64,000 bases of DNA from Lentzea californiensis (GTDB lineage Bacteria; Actinomycetota; Actinomycetes; Mycobacteriales; Pseudonocardiaceae), in contig NZ_JANBBE010000016.1 of NCBI RefSeq assembly GCF_024648825.1, forward strand, positions 62,001 to 126,000, read 5' to 3'. The position numbers were made by a program, and so were the translations under genes. Of the stretch, positions 25,012 through 33,843 are shown in pieces (within the stretch, counting starts at the first letter, position 1; each line of letters begins with the position of its first letter). The notes below the pieces were generated by a model. The model searched no databases. It was not told the origin of the DNA and worked only from the letters and a program-made list of their open reading frames with translations.

Positions 25012-25782
25012 ATGGGCAACTCCGACTCGGCAGCTCAGGTGCAGTCCGTGGACAGGGCCATCAGCGTGCTCGAACTTCTGGCGCAGGGCGAGGCCGGTAT
25101 CACCGAAATCGCCGGCGAGCTGGGTGTGCACAAGTCCACGGTGTCCAGACTCGTCTCCGTGCTGGAGTCGCGTGGCCTGGTGGAGCAGCTCGGTGAAAGG
25201 GGCAAGTACGCCATCGGTTTCGGGGTGGTGCGCCTGGCCGGCGCCGCCACCGGTCGCATGGACCTGACCAAACTCGGCCAGCCCGTCTGCCAGACCCTCG
25301 CCGACTCGTTCGGCGAGACCGTCAACATCGCCGTGCACGACGCCGGCGTCGCCATCAACATCACCCAGGCCCGCGGCTCCGCGGCCGTCTCCGCCGTCAA
25401 CTGGATCGGCCAGCGCACGCCCCTGCACGCCACGTCGTCCGGCAAGGTCCTGCTCGCCTACCTGCCGGTGGACGAGCGCAAGCGCTTGGTGTCGCTGCCG
25501 CTCGACTCGTACACCGAGAGCACGCTCGTGGACGGCGACCGGCTGCTGGCAGAGCTGGAGACGGTCGCGTCGCAGGGGTTCGCGGCGTGCTTCGAGGAAC
25601 TGGAGCTGGGCCTGCACGCCGTCGCCGTGCCGGTGCGCGGGCACCGCGGCGAGGTCGTCGCGGCGATGAGCGCTTCCGGGCCGTCGTACCGGTTGTCGCG
25701 GCAGCGGGTCGCGGAGATCGTGCCGACCATGTCGTCGGCCGCGGCCGATCTCTCGGCGCAGCTCGGCTACTTCGCTGGCTAG
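25012..25782 (+). CDS. IclR-family transcriptional regulator
   Basis: A 256-residue IclR protein: winged HTH at residues about 10-75 (AISVLELLAQGEAGITEIAGELGVHKSTVSRLVSVLESRGLVEQ) and the effector domain (LHATSSGKVLLAYLP, GFAACFEELELGLHAVAVPV). ATG at 25012 is within a short GTTGC-GCGATGG-GCAAC inverted repeat that could serve in autoregulation. Placed centrally among betaine catabolic genes, it is the likely binder of the two 36-bp sites. Its TAG overlaps the convergent stop in a CTAG. Confidence 0.92.
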   Translation: MGNSDSAAQVQSVDRAISVLELLAQGEAGITEIAGELGVHKSTVSRLVSVLESRGLVEQLGERGKYAIGFGVVRLAGAATGRMDLTKLGQPVCQTLADSFGETVNIAVHDAGVAINITQARGSAAVSAVNWIGQRTPLHATSSGKVLLAYLPVDERKRLVSLPLDSYTESTLVDGDRLLAELETVASQGFAACFEELELGLHAVAVPVRGHRGEVVAAMSASGPSYRLSRQRVAEIVPTMSSAAADLSAQLGYFAG

Positions 25783-26006
25783 TACCAGTCTGGAGCGACG
25801 TAGCGCCAGTCGTCGAGGTCCGGCCAGAGGGCCTTCAGACGGGGAACCAGCGTGCCGCTGACCTCCACCGTCCAGTGGTGTGACGCGTAGACGACCCAGT
25901 CGAGCGTCTCGTCGGTCCACACGGCCTCGACGCCGGTGTAGAACGGTTCGACCAGGTCGGCATCGATCAGGGAGCCCGAGGTGCCGGGTTCCCTGATCTC
26001 GATCAC
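25779..26006 (-). CDS. hypothetical 75-residue protein
   Basis: GTG at 26006 overlaps the TGA of the gene upstream, so the two are coupled. The product starts VIEIREPGTSGSLIDADLVEPFYTGVEAVW and is rich in Trp and aromatic residues (DWVVYASHHWTVEV, WRYVAPDWY). No signal peptide or membrane helix. Not recognised. It lies inside the betaine island, but nothing in its sequence ties it to that pathway. Confidence 0.65.
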   Translation of the reverse strand: MIEIREPGTSGSLIDADLVEPFYTGVEAVWTDETLDWVVYASHHWTVEVSGTLVPRLKALWPDLDDWRYVAPDWY

Positions 26007-26518
26007 GCGGCGAGGCCCCTCTCCCGCAGGGCCCTGCGCATCGGCTCGACGCCGGGGCCGTCGTCCCACATCGCCGGGGTCTGCAGCACCAGCAGGCCCT
26101 CCGGCACGTCACCGTCGATCTGCGGGTCCCACAACGGCCGCCCGCTGCCCCAGCGCTCCTCGATCCGGCGGGCCCAGGACGCGGCCTCCTCCTCGCCGAA
26201 CACGCGGCGGTACGGCAGCGGCTCGACCACGAGGTCGCGGTCGACCCAGCTCCTGACCGACTCGCGGAACCGCTCGCGTTCCGCGCTGATCGCGTCCCGC
26301 TCGCCGCTGTCGGAGGGCCAGCGGTCCAGCGGGGCCGCCGCGGCCTTGGCGAGGGCGGCGGCGAGCGTCCTGGGCGGCGGCAGGTCGTCGCGGTCGAGGC
26401 GGTCGACCGCCTTCTGGATCGTCAGCGCGGCGGTGGTGCCGCCGTGTCCGGACGGCAGCTTCTCGATGCGGCTCATCAGGTACCGGCGCGCCATCGTGTG
26501 CAGGTTGACGGAGTCCAT
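26003..26518 (-). CDS. hypothetical 171-residue protein
   Basis: Soluble, charged protein with helical N-terminal half (TIQKAVDRLDRDDLPPPRTLAAALAKAAAA) and a C-terminal region with Trp/Pro (RRIEERWGSGRPLWDPQIDGDVPEGLLVLQTPAMWDDGPG). Not recognised. The start at 26518 is uncertain; several in-frame ATGs follow within 20 codons. It is coupled to the 75-residue gene, and the pair probably makes one complex or one function. Confidence 0.65.
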   Translation of the reverse strand: MDSVNLHTMARRYLMSRIEKLPSGHGGTTAALTIQKAVDRLDRDDLPPPRTLAAALAKAAAAPLDRWPSDSGERDAISAERERFRESVRSWVDRDLVVEPLPYRRVFGEEEAASWARRIEERWGSGRPLWDPQIDGDVPEGLLVLQTPAMWDDGPGVEPMRRALRERGLAA

Positions 26519-26638
26519 GCGCGGATTGTGCTGGACGTTCGCGGTGCCGACCTCCTCATTTGCCCGGTTTCACAGGGTCGTCCGGTGCCGCCCGCGCGAA
26601 CGGCGGTATTGACAGCTGGGCGCCGTGAGCCGCAGCTT

Positions 26639-26674
26639 GTTGCAGATAGCGGAACGAGTTCTGTCACCCGCAAC
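26639..26674. promoter_or_regulatory. 36-bp operator B before the dimethylglycine dehydrogenase operon
   Basis: GTTGC-N6-CGGnAC-N2-GTTC-N8-GCAAC, the same as the site at 24904-24939 in both sequence skeleton and spacing. It ends 20 bases before the ATG at 26695. Confidence 0.75.
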
Positions 26675-26694
26675 TGCGGCGAAGGGGTGTCCTG

Positions 26695-29061
26695 ATGCCT
26701 TGTGCAGTGCCTCGCGTGGTGCTCGTGGGGGCGGGGATCGTCGGGTGTGCGCTGGCCGACGAACTCACGGAACGGGGCTTCACCGACGTCACGGTCCTCG
26801 ACCAGGCGCCGGGGTTCGCGGTCGGCGGGTCGAGTGGGCACGCCCCTGGCCTGGTCTTCCAGACCAACTCGTGCCGCAGCATGACGCAGTTCGCGCGCTA
26901 CACCGTCGAGAAGTACACGGCGCTGGGCTGCTTCGACCAGGTCGGCGGCCTGGAGATCGCGACCAGTCCCGAACGGCTCGCCGACCTGAGCCGCCGGCAC
27001 GGCTGGGCCACGTCGTGGGGCGTGGAGAGCCGGCTGATCGACGCGGACGAGGTCGCGCGCCTGCACCCGTTGCTGGACCGGGAACAGCTGCTCGGCGGGT
27101 TCCTGATCCCGAACGACGGACTCGCGAGACCCGTTCAGGCCGCCGAGGTCCAGGCGCGGCGGGCGATCGAGCGCGGGGCGCGGTTCGAGTTCGGGCAGAA
27201 GGCCGTCGCGGTCGAGACCTCGGGCGAACGGGTCACCGGCGTGCGGACCGAGACGGACGTGTTCCCGGCGGACATCGTCGTGTCGTGCGCCGGGATGTGG
27301 GGCCCGCTGCTGGGCGACATGGTCGGGCTGACCGTTCCGCTCGTGCCCATGGCCCACCAGTACGTGTTCACGCGCGACCTGGACGCCGACGCGGAGGCGT
27401 TGGCGCGCCAGCCGATCCTGCGGCACCAGGAAGCCGACCTGTACTTCCGCTCGCACGGCAAGGCGCTGGGCATCGGCGCGTACGGGCACCGGCCCATGCC
27501 GATCGCGGCGCGTGACATCACCGGCTCGGAGCTGCCGTTCACGGAGGAGGACTTCGAGGCGTCCTGGGCGTCGGCCGTCGAACTGATCCCGGCGCTGGCG
27601 CGGGCCGGGGTGGACCGCGGGTTCAACGGGCTGTTCTCGTTCACCAGCGACGGGATGCCGTTGCTGGGCGAGCACCCGGCGCTGCACGGCTTCTGGGTGG
27701 CGGAGGCGGTGTGGATCACGCACTCCGCGGGCGTCGCGCGGTCGGTGGCCGAGTGGATCGTGGACGGGCAGCCGGAGCTGGACCTGCACTCCAGCGACCT
27801 CAACCGGTTCGAGCAGGTGCAGCTGGCGCCCGACTACGTGCTGGAGCGCAGCTGCCAGAACTTCGTCGAGGTGTACGACGTGCTGCACCCGTTGCAGCCC
27901 ATGGAGAACCCGCGGCCGATCCGCACGAGCCCGTTCCACGGCAGGCAGCAGGAGCTCGGCGCGTTCTTCCTGGAGGCGTCGGGCTGGGAGCGGCCGCACT
28001 GGTACGAGGCCAACGCCGGGCTGCCCGAGGTCGCCGAGGTGCCCGCGCGGGGCGAGTGGGCGAGCCGGTTCTGGTCGCCGATCTGCGGGGCCGAGGCGCT
28101 GGTGACGCGCAGGCGGGTCGCGCTGTTCGACATGACGCCGTTGAAGCGGCTGGAGGTCGGCGGGCCGGGAGCACTGGAGTTCCTGCAGCGCATGACGACC
28201 AACAACCTCGACCGCAAGCCCGGCGCCGTCGTCTACACGCTGCTGCTGGACGAGCAGGGCGGCGTGCGCAGCGACCTGACGATCGCCCGGCTCGGCGCGT
28301 CGACGTTCCAGGTCGGCGCGAACGGCGACCTCGACCTCGACTGGCTCACCCGGCACGCGCCGGACGACGTCTTCATCAGGGACATCACGGCCGGAACGTG
28401 CTGCATCGGCCTGTGGGGCCCGCTGGCGCGCGATCTCGTCAACGACATCTCGCACACCCTGGACACGCGGAAGGGTTACTTCACCGCGCAGAGAGCGTTC
28501 ATCAAGAACGTTCCGGTGACGGCGCTGCGACTGTCCTATGTGGGCGAACTGGGCTGGGAGCTCTACACCACCGCCGACCTCGGCCTGAAGCTGTGGGACA
28601 CGCTGTGGGAGGCCGGGCAGCGGCACGGGGTCATCGCGGCCGGGCGCGGAGCGTTCACCAGCCTGCGCCTGGAGAAGGGCTACCGGTCGTGGGGCACGGA
28701 CGTGACGACCGAGCACGACCCGTTCGAGGCGGGGCTCGGGTTCGCGGTGCGCCAGGACAAGGAGTTCCTCGGCAAGGGATCGCTGCACAACCTCACCTCG
28801 ACCAAGAAGCTCACCTGCCTCACGATCGACGACCCGCACAGCGTCGTGCTGGGCAGCGAACCCGTGTTCCACCAAGGCGAACCGGTCGGCTACGTCACGA
28901 GTGCCGCCTACGGGTACACGACCGGTCTCAACATCGCCTACGCCTGGCTGCCCAGCGAGATCGACGACGAGGTCGAGATCGAGTACTTCGGTCAGAAGGT
29001 CAAGGCCCGGCCGGCTCAGGAGCCGCTGTTCGACCCCGAGATGAAGAGGCTCCGCGGATGA
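26695..29061 (+). CDS. dimethylglycine/sarcosine dehydrogenase-type FAD and folate enzyme
   Basis: A 788-residue protein. It has an N-terminal DAO-type FAD domain (VVLVGAGIVGCALADELTERG, SGHAPGLVFQTN with the His expected to bind FAD covalently), an FAO_M middle domain, and GCV_T plus GCV_T_C aminomethyltransferase domains from about residue 430. These enzymes demethylate dimethylglycine (or sarcosine) and pass the methyl group to tetrahydrofolate. ATG at 26695. It is followed by sarcosine oxidase with an ATGA overlap. Likely induced through the operator at 26639. Confidence 0.9.
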   Translation: MPCAVPRVVLVGAGIVGCALADELTERGFTDVTVLDQAPGFAVGGSSGHAPGLVFQTNSCRSMTQFARYTVEKYTALGCFDQVGGLEIATSPERLADLSRRHGWATSWGVESRLIDADEVARLHPLLDREQLLGGFLIPNDGLARPVQAAEVQARRAIERGARFEFGQKAVAVETSGERVTGVRTETDVFPADIVVSCAGMWGPLLGDMVGLTVPLVPMAHQYVFTRDLDADAEALARQPILRHQEADLYFRSHGKALGIGAYGHRPMPIAARDITGSELPFTEEDFEASWASAVELIPALARAGVDRGFNGLFSFTSDGMPLLGEHPALHGFWVAEAVWITHSAGVARSVAEWIVDGQPELDLHSSDLNRFEQVQLAPDYVLERSCQNFVEVYDVLHPLQPMENPRPIRTSPFHGRQQELGAFFLEASGWERPHWYEANAGLPEVAEVPARGEWASRFWSPICGAEALVTRRRVALFDMTPLKRLEVGGPGALEFLQRMTTNNLDRKPGAVVYTLLLDEQGGVRSDLTIARLGASTFQVGANGDLDLDWLTRHAPDDVFIRDITAGTCCIGLWGPLARDLVNDISHTLDTRKGYFTAQRAFIKNVPVTALRLSYVGELGWELYTTADLGLKLWDTLWEAGQRHGVIAAGRGAFTSLRLEKGYRSWGTDVTTEHDPFEAGLGFAVRQDKEFLGKGSLHNLTSTKKLTCLTIDDPHSVVLGSEPVFHQGEPVGYVTSAAYGYTTGLNIAYAWLPSEIDDEVEIEYFGQKVKARPAQEPLFDPEMKRLRG

Positions 29062-30164
29062 CCTACGACGTCGTCGTCATCGGGCTCGGCGGCATGGGCA
29101 GCGCCGCCGCGTATCGGCTCGCCCAGCGCGGGCGACGAGTGCTGGGACTGGAGAGGTTCACGCCCGCGCACGCGCTGGGGTCGAGCCACGGCGGGTCGCG
29201 CATCACGCGGCAGGCCTACTTCGAGGACCCCGCGTACGTGCCGCTGCTGCTGCGGGCCCACGAGATGTGGGACCAGGTCGAGCGGGACAGCGGTGAACGG
29301 ATCTTCCACCGCGCCGGCGGGATCATCGTCGGCGATCCGGACAGCGGCGCCATCACGGGTAGCCGGGCGAGCGTCGAGCAGTTCGGGTTGACACACGAAC
29401 TGCTCGACGCGTCCCGGATCCGCGAGCGCTTTCCCGCCCTGCGGCCGGCGCCGGACGAGATCGGGCTGTACGAACCCGGTGCGGGCTTCGTCGTGCCGGA
29501 GACGTCCGTCGCGGCCCACCTCGCGCTCGCCCAGCGCGCGGGCGCCGACCTGCGCTTCGAGGAGCCGGTGACGCACTGGGAGCCGGGCAGGGTGACCACG
29601 ACCCGTGGCAGCTACGAGGCCGGACACGTCGTCCTGTGCCCCGGTCCGTGGGCGCCGGAGTTGCTGGCAGACCTGCAGATCCCGTTTGAAGTCGAACGCC
29701 AGGTCCAGTTCTACTTCACCCCGGTCGAGCCGCTCGCCGGCTATCCGGTCTACATCTGGGACCGCGCGGACGGCACTGGTTTCTACGGCTTCCCCGAGCA
29801 CGACGGCGCGGTGAAGGTGGCGTTCCACCACGGCGGCGAGATCTGCACGCCCGAGACCATCGACCGCACGGTGCACGCCTACGAGGTCGAGGCGATCGCG
29901 GCCGCCACCAGGTCCCCGATGCCCGGCCTCGCCGGCACGTTCCAGCGCGCCGCGAGCTGCATGTACACCAACACCGCCGACCGGCACTTCGTCATCGCCC
30001 GCCACCCGGAGCACGACGGCGTGACCGTGGCGTGCGGCTTCTCGGGGCACGGCTTCAAGTTCGTGCCCGTCGTCGGCGAGATCCTCGCCGACCTCGCGAT
30101 CGACGGGGCCACGCGGCACCCGATCACCCTGTTCGACCCCGCTCGTCTGAGAGGCGGAGCATGA
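29058..30164 (+). CDS. monomeric sarcosine oxidase
   Basis: A 368-residue FAD oxidoreductase. It has the dinucleotide motif YDVVVIGLGGMGSAAAYRLAQRG, SSHGGSRITRQAYFEDPAYVPL, and SCMYTNTADRHFVIARHPEH, whose Cys corresponds to the covalent flavin Cys of MSOX, then CGFSGHGFKFVPVVGEILADL. It oxidises sarcosine to glycine, formaldehyde and peroxide. ATG at 29058 and its TGA at 30162-30164 both overlap neighbouring genes by four bases (ATGA), so the three-gene operon is tightly coupled. Confidence 0.9.
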   Translation: MTYDVVVIGLGGMGSAAAYRLAQRGRRVLGLERFTPAHALGSSHGGSRITRQAYFEDPAYVPLLLRAHEMWDQVERDSGERIFHRAGGIIVGDPDSGAITGSRASVEQFGLTHELLDASRIRERFPALRPAPDEIGLYEPGAGFVVPETSVAAHLALAQRAGADLRFEEPVTHWEPGRVTTTRGSYEAGHVVLCPGPWAPELLADLQIPFEVERQVQFYFTPVEPLAGYPVYIWDRADGTGFYGFPEHDGAVKVAFHHGGEICTPETIDRTVHAYEVEAIAAATRSPMPGLAGTFQRAASCMYTNTADRHFVIARHPEHDGVTVACGFSGHGFKFVPVVGEILADLAIDGATRHPITLFDPARLRGGA

Positions 30165-31140
30165 CCGGCAGCCTGATCTGCACCCTCGAGGGCCGCTGCT
30201 CATCGCCCGTGACCGCAAAGGCGGCCTCAACGCGTTCCTCAACGTGTGCAGGCATCGCGGCGCACGCATCTGCGTCGACGAGGCAGGCAGCGTCAAAAGG
30301 GCGTTCCAATGCCCTTACCACGCCTGGACCTACGCGCTGGACGGCAACCTGATCGCCGCACCGGATCTCACCTCAATGCCGGACGTCGATCGCGTTGCGT
30401 ACGGGCTCGCCGAAGTGCATCTGCGCGAATGGCTCGGCTACGCATGGGTGAACCTCGCCGACGATCCTCCGAGCTTCGAGGACGACGTGCTGAGTGCTGT
30501 GACCGAACGTTTGGGAACGTTGGAAGGGATTGACGGCTACGAGATCGACCGGTTGTCCGTGGGCAAACGAATCGTCTACGACGTCAAGGCGAACTGGAAG
30601 CTGATCATCGAGAACTTCATGGAGTGCTACCACTTCGCGACGATCCACCCCGAGCTCACCGAGGTGCTGCCCGAGTTCGCCGACGGCTACGCGGCGCAGT
30701 ACTACGTCGGGCACGGCGCCGAGTTCGGTGACGAGGTCAGGGGCTTCACCGTCGACGGCAGCGAGGGGTTCGAGAAACTCCCTGCCCTGGAAGAGGATCG
30801 CGACAGGAAGTACTACGCCATCACCGTCAAGCCGCAGGTGTTCATCAACCTCGTGCCGGACCACGTGATCGTGCACCGCATGTACCCGCTGGCGGCGGAT
30901 CGGACCGTCGTCGAGTGCGATTGGCTCTGCGCCAAGGAAGTGGTCGACACCGGCCGTGACGTCTCTCGCTCGGTCGAGCTGTTCCACCGGGTGAACGAAC
31001 AGGATTTCGAAGCCTGCGAGCGATGTCAGCCGGCGATGTCTTCACGCGCCTACGCGCATGGTGGGGTGCTGGTGCCCTCGGAGCACCACATCGGCGGTTT
31101 CCACGTCTGGCTCGTCCGGAAACTCGAATCAGCCGACTAG
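30161..31140 (+). pseudogene. Rieske oxygenase (glycine betaine monooxygenase-like) with out-of-frame internal deletion
   Basis: ATG at 30161 overlaps the sarcosine oxidase stop and encodes MTGSLICTLEGR in one frame, the family's usual N-terminus. The rest of the family sequence (PLLIARDRKGGLNAFLNVCRHRGAR onward) lies in a different frame, so about 40 codons are gone and the frame shifts. The remaining open frame from GTG 30244 gives 298 residues with both Rieske ligand pairs (CRHRGA, CPYHAW) and the mononuclear-iron site (ENFMECYHFATIHPEL, with Asp later) intact, but without the N-terminal strands. Intact relatives (GbcA type) demethylate glycine betaine. Product probably inactive. Confidence 0.82.
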
Positions 31141-31180
31141 GGGATCGACGCGTCACCCATGCACGCGAAAGCTTGCACAG

Positions 31181-31459
31181 GTGATTGAACAAGCCGACTT
31201 CCTGTTCCCGAATGGGGAACACGAGCATTTGCGACGCATCCGGCTGCTGGCCGAGCGCGCGGAACGGACGGCACACGACAGGTCCAACTTCGTCGGACCA
31301 CCGCCGTCGCAGGAGCACCTCGACATCCTCGCGGAGATCAAGAAGCTGACCGCCGAGATGACCGGGGCCGCCACGACGCCTGCGAACGCCAGACGGGCCG
31401 GGACTGTGCCCCGGCCCGCCAGACCGGCGGACGACCTCGTCGTCCCCGGGAAGATGTGA
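31181..31459 (+). CDS. hypothetical 92-residue protein
   Basis: GTG at 31181 opens VIEQADFLFPNGEHEHLRRIRLLAERAERTAHDRSNFVGPPP, a charged helical segment, followed by EHLDILAEIKKLTAEM and a basic, Pro-rich tail. No ribosome site is convincing and the family is not recognised. Codon pattern is consistent with coding. It ends three bases from the convergent secA2 stop. Confidence 0.5.
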   Translation: MIEQADFLFPNGEHEHLRRIRLLAERAERTAHDRSNFVGPPPSQEHLDILAEIKKLTAEMTGAATTPANARRAGTVPRPARPADDLVVPGKM

Positions 31460-31462
31460 CCG

Positions 31463-33748
31463 TCAGCGGCGCTGCCCGCGGACCATCTTGACGAGACCCT
31501 TCATCGACTCCTCCAGTCCGGAGCCGAACGGGTTGTCGTGCACCAGGTACGTCCACGTCGAACTCGGGCGCTTGACCCCGGCGTCGGCGAGGTCGTAGCC
31601 GTCGTCGGTGATCTTGGCCGCCTCGTACTTCTCCGAGGTGCGCTCCCACGACTCCGGCACGATCTTGTTGAACGCCGGGATGGCCTCGCGGTGGAACTCG
31701 TCCAGCGGGTTCTGCCGCGCCAGCGCACGCAGGTGGATGCCCTCGCGCAGGTCCGACAGGAACGTCAGGTGGTGCGTCCACAGGTCGTCCAGGAAGAACA
31801 GCGTGATCTTGCGGGCGGCGTCCGAGGCCACCTCGTCGGACACGCCTTCCTTCTTCCCGGCCTTCTCGAACGCCGCGTCGGTGCGCAGCACGACGTCGCG
31901 GTGCTTGAGCAGGATGTCGCGCTGGTGCTCGATCAGCTTGTTGTAGCGCCAGGTGTTGCGGTGGATCTCCAGGTTCACGCCCTCGGCCACGCGCTGGGCG
32001 TGCTCGAAGGTGTGCAGCAGGCCCTTGTCGTGCACCCGGCCGTCGTTGTCCACTTCGGACGGGTCCTCGGCGTCCGGCGCGTACTGGGTGATCAGCTCGT
32101 CCTGCATGGACGAGAAGAACACCGAGCCGCCGGGGTCGCCCTGACGGCCCGCGCGGCCGCGCAGCTGGTCGTCCAGGCGTGACGACGAGTGGCGCCCGGA
32201 GCCGATCACGTACAGGCCGCCGAGCTCGGCGATCCGGTCGTGGTCCTCGCCCTCGTGGCCGCCGAGGCGGATGTCCGTGCCGCGGCCGGCCATCTGGGTC
32301 GAGACCGTGATGCGCTGGTACGAACCGGCGTCCGCGATGATCGACGCCTCCTCGGCGTCGTTCTTCGCGTTGAGCACCACGCACTCGATGCCCGCGGCGC
32401 GCAGCTTGGAGGAGATCCGCTCCGACTCGGCGACGTCGAGCGTGCCGACGAGGATCGGGCGCCCGGTCTCGTGGGCGGTCTTGATCTCCTCGACGATCGC
32501 GTCTTCCTTCTGCTCCAGCGTCGCGTAGAGGCGGAAGGGCTCGTCCTCGCGGATGTTCTCCTTGTTCGGCGGGATCACGAGCACCTCGAGCTCGTAGAAC
32601 TCCCGCAGCGTCTCGGCGACGGCCACGGCGGTACCGGTCATGCCGCAGCGCGTCGGGTAGCGCGACAGCAGCGCCTGCACCGTCATCGAGTCGAGGATCT
32701 CGCCCGACTCGGTCGTCTGGACGTTCTCCTTGGCCTCGACCGCGGCCTGCAGGCCGTCCGGCCACCGCTGCAGCTTCGCGACACGGCCACGCGTGTCGTT
32801 GATCAGGTGCACCTTGCCGTCACGCACGATGTAGTCGACGTCGCGGTGCAGCAGCACCTGCGCGTGCAGCGCCACGTTCACCTTCGACAGCGTGGACGTC
32901 ACGTGCTCCTGCGAGTACAGGTCGATCTCGCCGAGCGCCCGCTCGACGGCCTCGGAGCCCGCACCCGTGAGGAAGACGTTGCGCTCCTCGTCGTCGATTT
33001 CGTAGTGCAGGTTCTGGCGCAGCCTCTTCACCAGGTCGGCGATGACGGGGTCGGCCGCCTCCGAACTGGTCGAGCCGGCCAGCACGAGCGGCACGCGGGC
33101 CTCGTCGACGAGCACCGAGTCGGCCTCGTCGATGAGCGCGACCTCCGGCTCGGGGACGATCAGGTCGTCGGGGCTCGTGGCGATCCGGTCGCGCAGGATG
33201 TCGAAGCCGATCTCGCTGACCGGCGCGTACGTGACCTCGCACTGGTAGGCCTCGCGGCGCTCCTCGGCCTTCGAGCTGCCGTTGATCCAGCCCGAGGTGA
33301 CGCCGAGCAGCCCGTACAGCGGGCCCATCCACTCCGCGTCGCGCTGGGCGAGGTAGTCGTTGACGCTGACCACGTGGACGCGCTTGCCCTTGATCGCGAA
33401 CCCGGCCGCGGCCATGGCGCCCGCGAGCGTCTTGCCCTCACCGGTCGCCATCTCGACGACGAGCCCGCTGAGCAGGCCGAGCGCACCCAGCACCTGCACG
33501 TCGAACGGACGCTGCCCGATGGCCCGCTCCGCGGCCTCCCGCGTGAGGGCCACGAGCTCGGTGTCCGTGTTCTCCCCGCGCAGCTTCTTGGCGTGGGCCG
33601 TCAGCTCCTCGTCGCTGAACGCCTTGAACTTCTCGGCGTGTTTCTCCACGTCCGCGAGCATTGCCTGGAACGGGGCGAGGTCGACTGAGCCCGGTTTCTG
33701 CGCGAACCTGCGCATCCGCTGCTTGAAGCGCGCCATGAGAGTGGTCAC
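31463..33748 (-). CDS. secA2: accessory secretion ATPase SecA2
   Basis: A 761-residue SecA-type motor ATPase: Walker A MATGEGKTLAGAMAA near residue 100, DEADSVLVDEAR (Walker B), and GRGTDIRLGG plus DDQLRGRAGRQGDPG helicase motifs. It is about 130-180 residues shorter than housekeeping SecA and lacks the C-terminal Zn/SecB-binding tail, as in actinobacterial SecA2, which exports a limited set of proteins. Start at GTG 33748 or ATG 33736. Confidence 0.92.
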   Translation of the reverse strand: MTTLMARFKQRMRRFAQKPGSVDLAPFQAMLADVEKHAEKFKAFSDEELTAHAKKLRGENTDTELVALTREAAERAIGQRPFDVQVLGALGLLSGLVVEMATGEGKTLAGAMAAAGFAIKGKRVHVVSVNDYLAQRDAEWMGPLYGLLGVTSGWINGSSKAEERREAYQCEVTYAPVSEIGFDILRDRIATSPDDLIVPEPEVALIDEADSVLVDEARVPLVLAGSTSSEAADPVIADLVKRLRQNLHYEIDDEERNVFLTGAGSEAVERALGEIDLYSQEHVTSTLSKVNVALHAQVLLHRDVDYIVRDGKVHLINDTRGRVAKLQRWPDGLQAAVEAKENVQTTESGEILDSMTVQALLSRYPTRCGMTGTAVAVAETLREFYELEVLVIPPNKENIREDEPFRLYATLEQKEDAIVEEIKTAHETGRPILVGTLDVAESERISSKLRAAGIECVVLNAKNDAEEASIIADAGSYQRITVSTQMAGRGTDIRLGGHEGEDHDRIAELGGLYVIGSGRHSSSRLDDQLRGRAGRQGDPGGSVFFSSMQDELITQYAPDAEDPSEVDNDGRVHDKGLLHTFEHAQRVAEGVNLEIHRNTWRYNKLIEHQRDILLKHRDVVLRTDAAFEKAGKKEGVSDEVASDAARKITLFFLDDLWTHHLTFLSDLREGIHLRALARQNPLDEFHREAIPAFNKIVPESWERTSEKYEAAKITDDGYDLADAGVKRPSSTWTYLVHDNPFGSGLEESMKGLVKMVRGQRR

Positions 33749-33795
33749 GACGCGCCAACGTACGGCATCGGCTCCAGGTTCCGCAGAGGTCTTGA

Positions 33796-33836
33796 CTGTG
33801 AAGGCCCGATTTGTCCGTTGCAGCGGGCCTTCACAG
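33796..33836 (-). terminator. 13-bp perfect hairpin after the MHS transporter gene
   Basis: CTGTGAAGGCCCG and CGGGCCTTCACAG around a 15-base loop, just past the transporter stop and before secA2. Confidence 0.75.
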
Positions 33837-33843
33837 CCTCTGA

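Noticed and set aside
24930..25030. The GTTGC-N7-GCAAC repeat at the IclR start as a third copy of the 36-bp operator
   Set aside because: Only the outer words are shared; the CGGnAC and GTTC centre and the spacing are absent, so it is not the same site.
26865..26882. TGGTCTTCCAGACCA resembling a dre site
   Set aside because: It lies within the dehydrogenase coding sequence, has a wrong centre spacing for DasR and simply encodes LVFQT.
26476..28875. A 799-codon minus-strand open frame opposite dimethylglycine dehydrogenase
   Set aside because: Antisense shadow of a gene with clear FAD and GCV_T domains.
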